Origin: Methylotenera sp.
GTDB taxonomy: Bacteria > Pseudomonadota > Gammaproteobacteria > Burkholderiales > Methylophilaceae
Reading direction: 5' to 3'
NCBI GenBank assembly: GCA_023259635.1
Contig: JALRGX010000055.1
Span: forward strand, 1-44,408
Length of the DNA stretch: 44,408 nt
Below the pieces are notes generated by a model. It searched no databases. It was not told the origin of the DNA and saw only the letters and a program-made list of their open reading frames with translations. Made by a program: the position numbers and the translations under genes. This document shows, piece after piece, positions 16,707 to 24,643 of this stretch (position 1 is its first letter; the number at the start of each line of letters is the position of its first letter).

Positions 16707-18092
16707 TCACTCGTTTTCGCTTTGCTGATCTGCATCTGTTTCCTTTGATAAACCAAGTTTGGTGAGTCGATAGCGCAAGGTGCGGAAGGTTACCCCCAAT
16801 AATTTCGCCGCCGCGGTTTTATTTTGATTGGTCTTGTTGAGCGCCTGGATAATTGCCTTTTTCTCGACGTTCTCAAGATAGTCGGGGAGCGTTAATTCTT
16901 CTGCCTGGTCCAAATTGAATTCATCGGTCGTCAATCTGGCAGCAGTGTTATCTTCAACCAGCAAGTCCTCGATGGTGATTGACTCGCCATCACAAAGTGC
17001 CAAGGCACGCTCCAGCATATTTTCCAGCTCACGCACGTTGCCGGGGAAGGGCAGTGTGGAAATGTAAGTGAGTGCATCACTATCAATTTTTGGCACTGGT
17101 ATATGCTGATTTGCACAAAGCTTGTTTAATAGGACTTCGGCGATTAATGGGATATCGGCAGGGCGGTCGCGCAATGCCGGCATTTTGAGCTGGATGACAT
17201 TCAGTCGATAGTACAGGTCTTTCCGGAACTGACTATTATCCATCATTTCAGCCAGATTCTTGTGGGTTGCACTGATAATGCGCACATCGACAGCTTCTTC
17301 ACTTGTACTGCCGACCATACGCACTTTTTTTTCTTGTATCGCACGGAGTAATTTAACCTGCATCAGCAACGGCAGATCTGCCACTTCGTCTAGAAATAAA
17401 GTACCGCCATTCGCGGCCTGGAACATGCCCTCCTTATCCTGATTGGCACCGGTAAAGGCTCCTTTTTTATAGCCAAAAAACTCACTCTCCATCAGGTTTT
17501 CAGGTATTGCACCACAGTTTACTGCTATAAATGGCGCATCTGCCCGCGGGCTATTCTTATGGATCAGTTTTGCAGCCAGCTCTTTACCGCTACCAGATTC
17601 GCCGCTGATGTAAACCGGGGCCTGACTGCGGGCAAGTTTAGCTATCATCGTACGTACATACCTGATCTGCTCAGAGCCTCCTATCATATCGAGTGTGTCA
17701 GGCTGGGATGTATTGGTTCTTGTAGTGAGTTTCAGTGCGGATTCAACCACTGGCCGCAACTCTTTCAGCGAGATTGGTTTGCTTAGATAATCAAAGGCGC
17801 CGGCCTTGAGTGCGCGTACAGCATTTTCAGCACTGCCGTGTGCGGTAATGACAGCAACGGGTAAGCCAGTATGAAATTCATTGATGTGATGCAGCAAATC
17901 CAGTCCGGATCCATTTGGCATCTGCATATCGGTAATGCAAAGTCCGTAAGCGCGCTCGGTCAGTAAGCTTTTGGCTTCATCTACACAGCAGGCGCTGAAT
18001 GTTTCAATACCCATGCGTTCCAGTGTCATGACAAGGAGTTCGCGGATGTCAGTTTCATCATCGACGACTAGGCAGGTTGGTTTTTTGGTCAT
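16707..18092 (-). CDS. pilR: Sigma-54-dependent response regulator, PilR-type
   Basis: A 461-residue NtrC-family activator. The receiver domain (1-120) has acidic residues at 11-12 and the phospho-acceptor Asp55. The AAA+ domain has Walker A GESGSGKE (164-171), the sigma-54 contact loop GAFTGA (211-216) and a GGTLFLDEV Walker B. A Fis-type helix-turn-helix ends the protein (NKTAAAKLLGVTFRTLRYRL). PilR activates type IV pilin transcription with sigma-54 RNA polymerase in response to PilS. The assignment to PilR rests on overall similarity and on the partner kinase upstream, which has the six-helix PilS layout. No pil gene lies in the window. The gene is 15 nt downstream of the kinase gene. Confidence 0.85.
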   Translation of the reverse strand: MTKKPTCLVVDDETDIRELLVMTLERMGIETFSACCVDEAKSLLTERAYGLCITDMQMPNGSGLDLLHHINEFHTGLPVAVITAHGSAENAVRALKAGAFDYLSKPISLKELRPVVESALKLTTRTNTSQPDTLDMIGGSEQIRYVRTMIAKLARSQAPVYISGESGSGKELAAKLIHKNSPRADAPFIAVNCGAIPENLMESEFFGYKKGAFTGANQDKEGMFQAANGGTLFLDEVADLPLLMQVKLLRAIQEKKVRMVGSTSEEAVDVRIISATHKNLAEMMDNSQFRKDLYYRLNVIQLKMPALRDRPADIPLIAEVLLNKLCANQHIPVPKIDSDALTYISTLPFPGNVRELENMLERALALCDGESITIEDLLVEDNTAARLTTDEFNLDQAEELTLPDYLENVEKKAIIQALNKTNQNKTAAAKLLGVTFRTLRYRLTKLGLSKETDADQQSENE

Positions 18093-18107
18093 GCTCGAAT
18101 ATTGCCT

Positions 18108-19751
18108 CTAATTTGTATTTTTCAATTCAAGTATAAATGCACTGCCATGCTGAAGTGGCTGGTAATATAATCTGGCATCGTTTCCTTCAGCCAGTTCGCG
18201 CGAAATATATAAGCCTAAACCGTTGCCGGTAGTTTTTGTGGTATGAAAGGGCTCAAATAGTCTGTTCCTGTCTTCCTCAGAAATTCCAGCACCATCATCA
18301 ATCACTTCAAGAGAGAAGCCCGTATGTGTGTTGGGTGTAGACTTTACGGATTGTCTGCAATTCAAATGCAGGCTGCCGACTTCTTTGCGGCCATGCTCCC
18401 AGGCATTTTTACACAAATTCCAAAAGATCTGTGTAAGGTGGCGTCGGTCAAATGTGATTATGTCCAGCCCTGGGCAAAGTTCTAGCACAAAGTGTGTGGG
18501 TGGGATTTTCTGAATGGCGCAGAATTGTGTATGGAAGTCAGTAATAAATCGGTTGAGGGCGATCTTTTCCTGTTGCGTACGATCACGGCGGTTTAGTTCC
18601 AGCACGTCTTTAATAATCTGGTTGATACGTTCGATGTTGTCCTCAATGATTTCCAGGATGCGCGCATTTGACTCAGTGAGATTTTCTTCTTCTTGTAATA
18701 ATTGATTGGCATGGCTGATGGCACTTAGCGGATTGCGGATTTCATGAGCAATGTTGGCGGTTAAGCGGCCAAGGGCAGCCAATTTAGCCTGTTGAGCAGC
18801 GGCCTGAATTTTGCTCCAGTCCTGAATGAATACAACAGCACCAAGCATGCGGTTTTCAGGATTAACCGGTTCGATGTGCAGATTTAGTTCCCGGTTGTTT
18901 ATTGGAATAATTAAATTCTCATACTCATCATTTCCTTCCACCCAATACAGTAATACATTGGCAATTGCTGGTGCATAATCCCTTAACGCCAAACCGTCAC
19001 TGGTGTTCTTTTCAAAAGCTAATAGTAGCTTTGCCTGTGAATTATAGTGGCGGATATTCATATCTTTATCGATAACAAGTACGCCATCCTGCATTTGTTG
19101 CGTAATCAGTTCATTTACCTGAGCCAGATTTTCAAGGTCAACACCGCGTGAAGATGCGAGTGCTTCGCTCTGCAGTATGCGTTTGGCTAAACTGTAGGCT
19201 AGCCATGCAGTAGCAAAGCAGCTCAGGCTTAGCATTACCGATTGCGTGTAAGAGGAAGCAGGTATATCCCACTTGGTAATACGGTAGCTTTGCTCAAGCA
19301 GCAGGCCGATAGTGGCAACGGCGGCGTAAAATAGTGCGAGCCGACCATTGCTGACCAGACTGGCTGTTACGATAGTTAGAATCAGCATGAGTCCCAGACC
19401 GCTCTGTATGCCACCGGCAGCGTACATCATCATGATAACAAATAATATGTCGATCACGATTTGTACGGGATGGAAAAATATCAGTGCTGGGGATTTTAGT
19501 TGCGTGATGGCCAGCAATGTGATGCTGAAGAGGGCATATGACAATGCCAGGCTGAGAAATAGGTGAGGGTTATTCCCGCTATCAGATAAATTTAATTTAT
19601 CCGCAAATACATAGAAAGTTAAAAATATCAGGCTTAAAAGAAAGCGGAAGATATTAATAATGTGTATAGCACGCGCTTGCAGCGATAAGTCATTCCGCAA
19701 AGCAAAATTCTTATTGAAATTACTGCTTGAATATAATTTAGAAAAACTCAT
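18108..19751 (-). CDS. pilS: Membrane sensor histidine kinase, PilS-type
   Basis: A 547-residue kinase. The N-terminal ~190 residues hold six predicted membrane helices, as in PilS. A PAS-like domain follows (about 210-310), then the H-box TANIAHEIRNPLSAI with the phosphorylated histidine at about residue 336. The C-terminal ATPase domain contains the N-box LCKNAWEHG, the G1 box DDGAGI and the G2 box GNGLGLYI. In Pseudomonas, PilS senses pilin in the membrane and controls PilR. Its ATG overlaps the stop of the preceding PP0621-type gene by four nucleotides (ATGA), which implies translational coupling of all three genes in the order small protein-pilS-pilR. Confidence 0.87.
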   Translation of the reverse strand: MSFSKLYSSSNFNKNFALRNDLSLQARAIHIINIFRFLLSLIFLTFYVFADKLNLSDSGNNPHLFLSLALSYALFSITLLAITQLKSPALIFFHPVQIVIDILFVIMMMYAAGGIQSGLGLMLILTIVTASLVSNGRLALFYAAVATIGLLLEQSYRITKWDIPASSYTQSVMLSLSCFATAWLAYSLAKRILQSEALASSRGVDLENLAQVNELITQQMQDGVLVIDKDMNIRHYNSQAKLLLAFEKNTSDGLALRDYAPAIANVLLYWVEGNDEYENLIIPINNRELNLHIEPVNPENRMLGAVVFIQDWSKIQAAAQQAKLAALGRLTANIAHEIRNPLSAISHANQLLQEEENLTESNARILEIIEDNIERINQIIKDVLELNRRDRTQQEKIALNRFITDFHTQFCAIQKIPPTHFVLELCPGLDIITFDRRHLTQIFWNLCKNAWEHGRKEVGSLHLNCRQSVKSTPNTHTGFSLEVIDDGAGISEEDRNRLFEPFHTTKTTGNGLGLYISRELAEGNDARLYYQPLQHGSAFILELKNTN

Positions 19752-19990
19752 TTATGTTCGATATGTGTCTGGCTACAGTAAAATTTCCCGTTCACAAGGT
19801 AAGCTTCTGATCTTGGCAGATGGACATGGCAGGTGGCGCATTGCACCATATTTTCAATAGGCTTCTGATCTATTTTTTTGCTTTCAGGGCTGTTTGTTTT
19901 ATCTGGATGTTTGGTAGCCGGTTTGATGGCGTGTTTTATAATATAAATGGCCAACCAAATCATTAGTCCTAAAAAAATTAGTTTAAACAT
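19748..19990 (-). CDS. PP0621-family small membrane-anchored cysteine protein
   Basis: An approximately 80-residue protein with one N-terminal hydrophobic helix (FKLIFLGLMIWLAIYII), a short polar linker rich in Lys/Pro/Ser, and a C-terminal CATCHVHLPRSEA...GKFYCS block. Two cysteines of the first motif plus the later cysteine and histidine look like a small zinc-ribbon-like treble. This layout is that of the PP0621 family, found next to pilS/pilR in many beta- and gammaproteobacteria; its function is unknown. A longer open frame extends upstream, but it lacks hydrophobic or conserved content. The start may be ATG 19990 or ATG 20008 (six codons longer); neither has a strong ribosome binding site. 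Its TGA overlaps the pilS start. Confidence 0.75.
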   Translation of the reverse strand: MFKLIFLGLMIWLAIYIIKHAIKPATKHPDKTNSPESKKIDQKPIENMVQCATCHVHLPRSEAYLVNGKFYCSQTHIEHK

Positions 19991-20233
19991 GGCATCAGCC
20001 CATTTCATTATCAGGATAAGATTGTAACCAAGCTTAGGCCTGGTGCAAATATAAAGTGAAAATATAAACCTGATATACTTGAGCCTGAGCAGTACCGGGG
20101 TAAGTAATTTCAGATTAATTATTCCCCGGCTTGGCAGTGAATAAAACAAGTTTTGATAGGGCGGCGGCTGTAGTGTGTCATCATTACTCGCCCTTAATCT
20201 TAAAGTAAACGCAAATGGTAATCACTCTTTGAA

Positions 20234-20827
20234 ATGGCAACTCCAAAAGAACTTTCGGACTTTCTTGCAACGGTAGAGCGGCGGGCTTTCAAACAGACCG
20301 CCTATGCTGTGCGTGATGATCACGCCGCGCTTGATATCGTACAGGATGCCATGATGAAGCTGGCCGAAAAGTATGGTGACCGCCCGCCGACAGAGTTTCC
20401 TATGTTGTTTCAGCGCATCCTGCAAAATACAATGCGGGATTTCTGGCGCAGGCAAAAAGTCCGCAATATGTGGACTTCCCTGCTTTCCTCATTCGGTGGT
20501 AATGACGCCGATAGTGAAGATCGTGATCCATTGGAAACGATTGATGTTGGGGATGACAGCGATGAACCTTCAATTCAGCTAGCGCGCAACCAGACCATTC
20601 AGCTGATAGAGCATGCATTGGAGAAGTTGCCTGCTCGTCAACGGGAAGCTTTCGTGTTGCGTTATTGGGAGGAGATGGATGTGGCTGAAACAGCTGAAAT
20701 TATGGGCTGCTCGGATGGCAGTGTGAAGACACACTGTTCGCGGGCGGTTCACGCGTTGGCGCTAGAATTAAAAAAACAAGGTTTAGATAAGCTGGGCTTA
20801 TCAAATGCCATATTCGATAGAAAGTAG
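20234..20827 (+). CDS. ECF-type sigma-70 family RNA polymerase sigma factor
   Basis: A 197-residue sigma factor with only regions 2 and 4. Region 2 shows ALDIVQDAMMKLAEKY, FQRILQNTMRDFWRR and WTSLL (about residues 34-95), separated by an acidic linker (NDADSEDRDPLETIDV) from region 4, in which LEKLPARQREAFVLRYWEEMD precedes the helix-turn-helix AETAEIMGCSDGSVKTHCSR. It begins an apparent four-gene operon with a DUF3619 protein 20 nt downstream, which overlaps DUF3106, and an RDD-type membrane protein. This gene order recurs in betaproteobacteria. The operon resembles ECF systems that sense envelope conditions, so the next gene is a candidate anti-sigma factor. The start has no strong ribosome binding site. 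Confidence 0.9.
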   Translation: MATPKELSDFLATVERRAFKQTAYAVRDDHAALDIVQDAMMKLAEKYGDRPPTEFPMLFQRILQNTMRDFWRRQKVRNMWTSLLSSFGGNDADSEDRDPLETIDVGDDSDEPSIQLARNQTIQLIEHALEKLPARQREAFVLRYWEEMDVAETAEIMGCSDGSVKTHCSRAVHALALELKKQGLDKLGLSNAIFDRK

Positions 20828-20847
20828 CTCAGACATAAGGAGCAGCA

Positions 20848-21318
20848 ATGAATATGCATAAAGACAATATGACGAATCAAAACGATATCAATTTGATAGA
20901 TGATGACATGATTTCAGATCCGGTAATGGAAGCGCAAATAGCGCAGAGCATTACAGATTTTCTGAACAATCGCGTGCAGCATCTAAAACCGGAGCAGGAG
21001 CAGCGTTTATCAGCTGCGAGAAATGCGGCTGTTGATTATCTTGCTGAACAGCAGGCTCAATATAGCACCGCTAACCGGATTGCTGGACATGGCAATGTGC
21101 TGCACTGGTTCGGTCAACATGTCGGGAATAATATTGAACAGCATCGTTTTGCATCAACAGCATTGCTGCTGGTAGTCATGCTGGTTACTTTTTTTGCCGT
21201 GCAGCAATTTGGATTTAATAATAATTTAGAAAACAGCGATGCGTTCCTGTTGGCGTCTGATTTGCCACCAGAGGCTTATGCGGATAAGGGGTTTGATGCA
21301 TGGATAGAATCCAATTAG
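20848..21318 (+). CDS. DUF3619 single-pass membrane protein, candidate anti-sigma factor
   Basis: A 156-residue protein. Residues 1-105 are acidic and hydrophilic with helix-forming segments (FLNNRVQHLKPEQEQRLSAAR). One membrane helix follows at about residues 108-127 (ALLLVVMLVTFFAVQQF), and a short acidic C-terminal part would lie in the periplasm. This topology (cytoplasmic N-domain, one helix, short outside tail) matches anti-sigma factors of ECF systems, and it sits directly after an ECF sigma gene. DUF3619 itself has no established function, so anti-sigma activity is inference. The ATG at 20848 is preceded by a perfect AAGGAG five nucleotides away. The gene overlaps the next one by 19 nt. 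Confidence 0.85.
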   Translation: MNMHKDNMTNQNDINLIDDDMISDPVMEAQIAQSITDFLNNRVQHLKPEQEQRLSAARNAAVDYLAEQQAQYSTANRIAGHGNVLHWFGQHVGNNIEQHRFASTALLLVVMLVTFFAVQQFGFNNNLENSDAFLLASDLPPEAYADKGFDAWIESN

Positions 21319-21743
21319 GTTTAAAATCGGCGTTAGTCATATTCTTTTTATTGGTCACAGCTTCTGCGACAGCAGATGAGTCTAATGTGACATGGGCACA
21401 ATTAACAGATAGCCAGCGTCAGGTTTTAAATCCTTTGGCATCTGAGTGGGATACATTACGTCCGTGGCAGCGTGAAAAAATGCTGGATATAGCGCGTGAC
21501 TATCCAAAGATGAGTCAGGAAAAACAGGTGTTAGTGAAAAAAAGACTGACAAACTGGAGCCGGATGACGCCATACGAACGTGAAAATGCCAGAAAAAGAC
21601 ACCAGCAGTTTAAGGCGTTGCCCGCAGATAAAAAGCGCGAACTCCGCAAGAAATGGCAGGAATACCAGAAGTTGCCGGAATCAGAGCGTGCCAAACTGCG
21701 CGCAGAATCGCCTGAAGCCTATGGTGATTCAGATTTAGACTGA
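21300..21743 (+). CDS. Exported DUF3106 helical protein
   Basis: A 147-residue protein with a signal peptide (hydrophobic residues about 8-25, cleavage near ATADE). The mature part is built from short repeated helices with P-x-x-R/K-x-x-[ML]...W signatures: LTDSQRQVL, LRPWQREKML, MSQEKQVLVKKRL, MTPYERENARKR, LPADKKRELRKKW, LPESERAKLR. The repeats resemble those of periplasmic CpxP/Spy-type and metal-sensor proteins in style, but homology to them is not shown. Its start lies inside the DUF3619 gene (19-nt overlap), so translation is probably coupled. The gene is likely exported as the external component of the sigma-factor operon. Confidence 0.85.
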   Translation: MDRIQLGLKSALVIFFLLVTASATADESNVTWAQLTDSQRQVLNPLASEWDTLRPWQREKMLDIARDYPKMSQEKQVLVKKRLTNWSRMTPYERENARKRHQQFKALPADKKRELRKKWQEYQKLPESERAKLRAESPEAYGDSDLD

Positions 21744-21797
21744 TTATTGGAAGCAGGGAAATGCAGCGCGCGAATTATTTTAAGTGATGGATGTTTT

Positions 21798-22226
21798 GTG
21801 AATAATCAAAAAATAGATATAACAGCCCCGAGTCTGATTAAGCTTGGGGCTTGTCTTTTGTATGAGTTGCTTACGGTGATTGCAATCGTTTTTGTGAGTG
21901 CCGGTTTATTCTTGTTGATTGCCGGAGATGCCACATATGGTATCAAGCGGTTACTGTTGCAGATATTCTTGTGGCTAATGTTAGGCGCTTATTTTACCCG
22001 CTGCTGGTTAAAGAGCGGGCAGACGCTGGCAATGCAGGCCTGGAAACTTCAATTGCTGGGAAATGACAGTCACTTATTAAGTCTAGAGGCTGCGCTTTTA
22101 AGATATCTGTTGGTTACGTTGAGTCTAGTATTTGGTGGCTTGGGGTTTTTGTGGGCTATAGTTGATAGACAGCATCTGTTTTTGCATGACAGGCTATTAA
22201 AAAACCGAATCGTTATACACGCCTGA
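21798..22226 (+). CDS. RDD-family inner-membrane protein
   Basis: A small polytopic protein of about 142 residues, with three to four hydrophobic helices and the RDD-type start SLIKLGACLLYELLTVI. The second half holds WKLQLLGND and the terminal LHDRLLKNRIV, which are typical of the family; RDD members include putative ion transporters. The family is broad, and the function here is unknown. An in-frame TTG at 21747, just after the DUF3106 stop, would add 17 polar residues with two cysteines. GTG 21798 is preferred because it begins near the family N-terminus, although its ribosome binding site is weak. It ends the sigma-factor operon and converges with lptG. Confidence 0.75.
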   Translation: MNNQKIDITAPSLIKLGACLLYELLTVIAIVFVSAGLFLLIAGDATYGIKRLLLQIFLWLMLGAYFTRCWLKSGQTLAMQAWKLQLLGNDSHLLSLEAALLRYLLVTLSLVFGGLGFLWAIVDRQHLFLHDRLLKNRIVIHA

Positions 22227-22250
22227 GCACGCTGGGTATCCCGGCTGGTA

Positions 22251-23321
22251 TTATCTTCGATCTACATAATGCAGCATGCCCAGTCCCGCCATTAAAAATA
22301 GAACTGTGGGGGTAGTGGCACTAAACAGCGGGGGCCAGTCGTTTAACACGCCCAGATGCACAAAGGTACGGTTAAGTATTTGATAAAGCACTCCCAGCAT
22401 GATGCCGATAAATATTTTAGTACTGGCGCCGGTGGCGCGCTGTTGTATAAACCCAAAAGGTAGTGCCAGCAAGATCATCACCATACATGCGAGGGGGTAA
22501 ATAAGTTTTGACCATAGCGCCATTTCATAGCGTGTGGTTTTTTGTTTATTTGTGGATAAATGATCAATGTAGGAATAAAGATTCCAAGCTGACATTTTTT
22601 CCGGCAACACAAGTAATACATTCAGTAACTCCGGGCGGATCAGTGAGTGCCATGTTGCAGTTTCAAGCTGTTTGACTTGATTTGTATCTTTGCCAAAATA
22701 TATCTGGGTTACGTCTTTAAGATTCCATTGATCATTCTCAAATTGCCCGCTTTTGGCGTCGCTGCTGGTTTCTAACTGTAGTTTCTGGTCGAATTCATAG
22801 ATGTGAATATTGAGTAGTGTCGAGTCTGGCAGAACTTCTTCCACATTTACAAAACTCTTGCCGTCTTTTACCCATAGGCCGGTTTTAAAGTCCTGCACAA
22901 TGACCGAGTCAGTTGCCTTGATGCGCATACGTTGCGCCATTTTTTCACTAAGCGGTGTGATGAGTTCACCTATACAGAATGTTAGTAAGGTGAAAATAAG
23001 TCCGATTTTTAATAAAGTCAGCGTGATGCCAGCTAGCGAGATGCCACTGACCCTGAGTATGATAAGTTCGGAGTGCCGGGCAAGTTGGCCTATGCTGTAC
23101 ATGCATCCAACGAGCACCGCAACTGGCATGAGTTCATAGATATGACCTGGGGCACTTAAAACTACAAATAGCAAGACCTTGTCCAAACCGTAATTACCAC
23201 GTCCCAGGTCTTCCAGTTCTTGAATTAAATCAAAAAACGAGAACATTGCAATCAGTGCAAGCATGATGAGTGTTACGCTGACGGTAATTTCTTTGAGTAA
23301 GTAACGGGTAATAATATTCAT
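22251..23321 (-). CDS. lptG: LPS export permease LptG
   Basis: A 356-residue inner-membrane protein. LptF and LptG form the transmembrane part of the LptB2FGC ABC transporter that extracts lipopolysaccharide for transport to the outer membrane. Three N-terminal helices, a periplasmic beta-jellyroll domain (about 100-265) and three C-terminal helices are visible. The N-terminus (TRYLLKEI) and the ALPFGFIQQRATGAS segment are typical of LptG. It follows lptF by 16 nt in one operon. Size and order agree with the family (E. coli LptG 360). Confidence 0.93.
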   Translation of the reverse strand: MNIITRYLLKEITVSVTLIMLALIAMFSFFDLIQELEDLGRGNYGLDKVLLFVVLSAPGHIYELMPVAVLVGCMYSIGQLARHSELIILRVSGISLAGITLTLLKIGLIFTLLTFCIGELITPLSEKMAQRMRIKATDSVIVQDFKTGLWVKDGKSFVNVEEVLPDSTLLNIHIYEFDQKLQLETSSDAKSGQFENDQWNLKDVTQIYFGKDTNQVKQLETATWHSLIRPELLNVLLVLPEKMSAWNLYSYIDHLSTNKQKTTRYEMALWSKLIYPLACMVMILLALPFGFIQQRATGASTKIFIGIMLGVLYQILNRTFVHLGVLNDWPPLFSATTPTVLFLMAGLGMLHYVDRR

Positions 23322-23337
23322 GGATATGTTGATTTAA

Positions 23338-24468
23338 TCAGTGTTGTTGCTTGGCGCTAATTTTTAGCCATGAAGTTGAAAAAATATTTGATAGCAATTC
23401 AGGGAGAATGGGTAGTTGCTGGGCGCGGCGATAAAACATGTATATCGTTAGTATCAAAAATAACAGGTGCGCGGGCCATAATCCTATAATGATGTGGACT
23501 TTTTTTTGTATAACCCATGCGTGCATAATGCTGAGCAGGTTGCTGTAAATCATGTAAATGATCAGCGCCATAGCAAAGTTTACCGAGCGGCCTGCACGCG
23601 GATCTGTTGCGCTTAGAGGGATTGCCATTAATGACAATATGAAAGCTGATATTGGAATAGCGAAACGCCATTGTAATTCTGCCTGATTTACGATGTTTTT
23701 ATTTTGCAGTAACTCTTTACTGGATTTAGATTCGGTGTTTGGAGGTTCTTGTTTTACTTCTTTCGTTTCAACACGTATCGCATATTCTTCGAATTGTGTT
23801 GTGGAAAATTCTGCGGTACCTCTTGTGCCCTGATAACGTCGGCCATTTTCCATGACGACGAAGTGATCGCCGTTTTTCTCAATCAGGCGATGGCCTTTTT
23901 CAGCAACGATAATGCCCAATTTCTGATGTTGGATTGATTGAACGAAAATATTTTTAACAATGTTTCCGAGTTCGTCAAAGCTTTCTATAAAAAACACACG
24001 ATCCCCACGATTCGATTCTTTAAATACTCCTGGACTTATAGATGACAACTCATCGCGACTTTCCAGTTGTCTGCGGTATTCATTACCCTTATTGGTTGCC
24101 CACGGCATCACGAATAAGCTAAGCACTAAAATCAATAGGATAACTGGTGTAACAAAACTCAGTACCGGGCGTATCCAGCCAGTAATGCTGATGCCGCTGC
24201 TAAACCAGATGACCATTTCGGAATCACGATACCATCGTGATAAAGTCATCAGTACTGCCAGAAACAGTGTGAGGGAAAGTATCATGGGCAGGAACTTAAT
24301 GATACTAAAACCAATCATCGTGATAATTGCATCATTAGCCAAAATGCCTTTTGCGGCAAGGCGGATAAAATTTCCAGCGCGCTGCGCGATTACTATGCCG
24401 ACCAATATCAGGAAGGCACCGGCAGCGGTGGAAATGAGTTCATGCAGTAGAGAGCGCTTAAAAAGCAT
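23338..24468 (-). CDS. lptF: LPS export permease LptF
   Basis: A 376-residue partner of LptG with the same six-helix plus periplasmic jellyroll layout. The N-terminus (FKRSLLHELISTAAGAF) and the C-terminal half (IPISAFILSLMAIPLSATDPRAGR) match LptF. It is the first gene of the lptF-lptG pair and is divergent from pepA, as in E. coli and most beta- and gammaproteobacteria. The 175-nt gap to pepA holds an 8-bp inverted repeat (24514-24532). Confidence 0.95.
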   Translation of the reverse strand: MLFKRSLLHELISTAAGAFLILVGIVIAQRAGNFIRLAAKGILANDAIITMIGFSIIKFLPMILSLTLFLAVLMTLSRWYRDSEMVIWFSSGISITGWIRPVLSFVTPVILLILVLSLFVMPWATNKGNEYRRQLESRDELSSISPGVFKESNRGDRVFFIESFDELGNIVKNIFVQSIQHQKLGIIVAEKGHRLIEKNGDHFVVMENGRRYQGTRGTAEFSTTQFEEYAIRVETKEVKQEPPNTESKSSKELLQNKNIVNQAELQWRFAIPISAFILSLMAIPLSATDPRAGRSVNFAMALIIYMIYSNLLSIMHAWVIQKKVHIIIGLWPAHLLFLILTIYMFYRRAQQLPILPELLSNIFSTSWLKISAKQQH

Positions 24469-24513
24469 ATGTTTTATTTACAACTATGAATTACGTGTAA
24501 AACACGAGATAAT

Positions 24514-24532
24514 TTGGTTTATTTTAAACCAA
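24514..24532. repeat. Short inverted repeat in the lptF-pepA divergent gap
   Basis: TTGGTTTA and TAAACCAA form perfect 8-bp arms around a TTT spacer, about 45 nt from the lptF start and 112 nt from the pepA start. It could be an operator serving both promoters. Nothing more can be said from sequence alone. Confidence 0.35.
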
Positions 24533-24643
24533 TACTGACATTGGCAGCGGTCTTTGTCTTTATTAACGCTATTTGCGGTTTGTTTTTGACTATTTTAAGG
24601 TTATAAACAGCATTGCAACAAACAAAATTAAGGATTCAGCCAG

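Noticed and set aside
23960-24538. 192-residue plus-strand frame opposite lptF
   Set aside because: It is antisense to lptF, whose protein is clearly conserved. The frame has no recognisable features.
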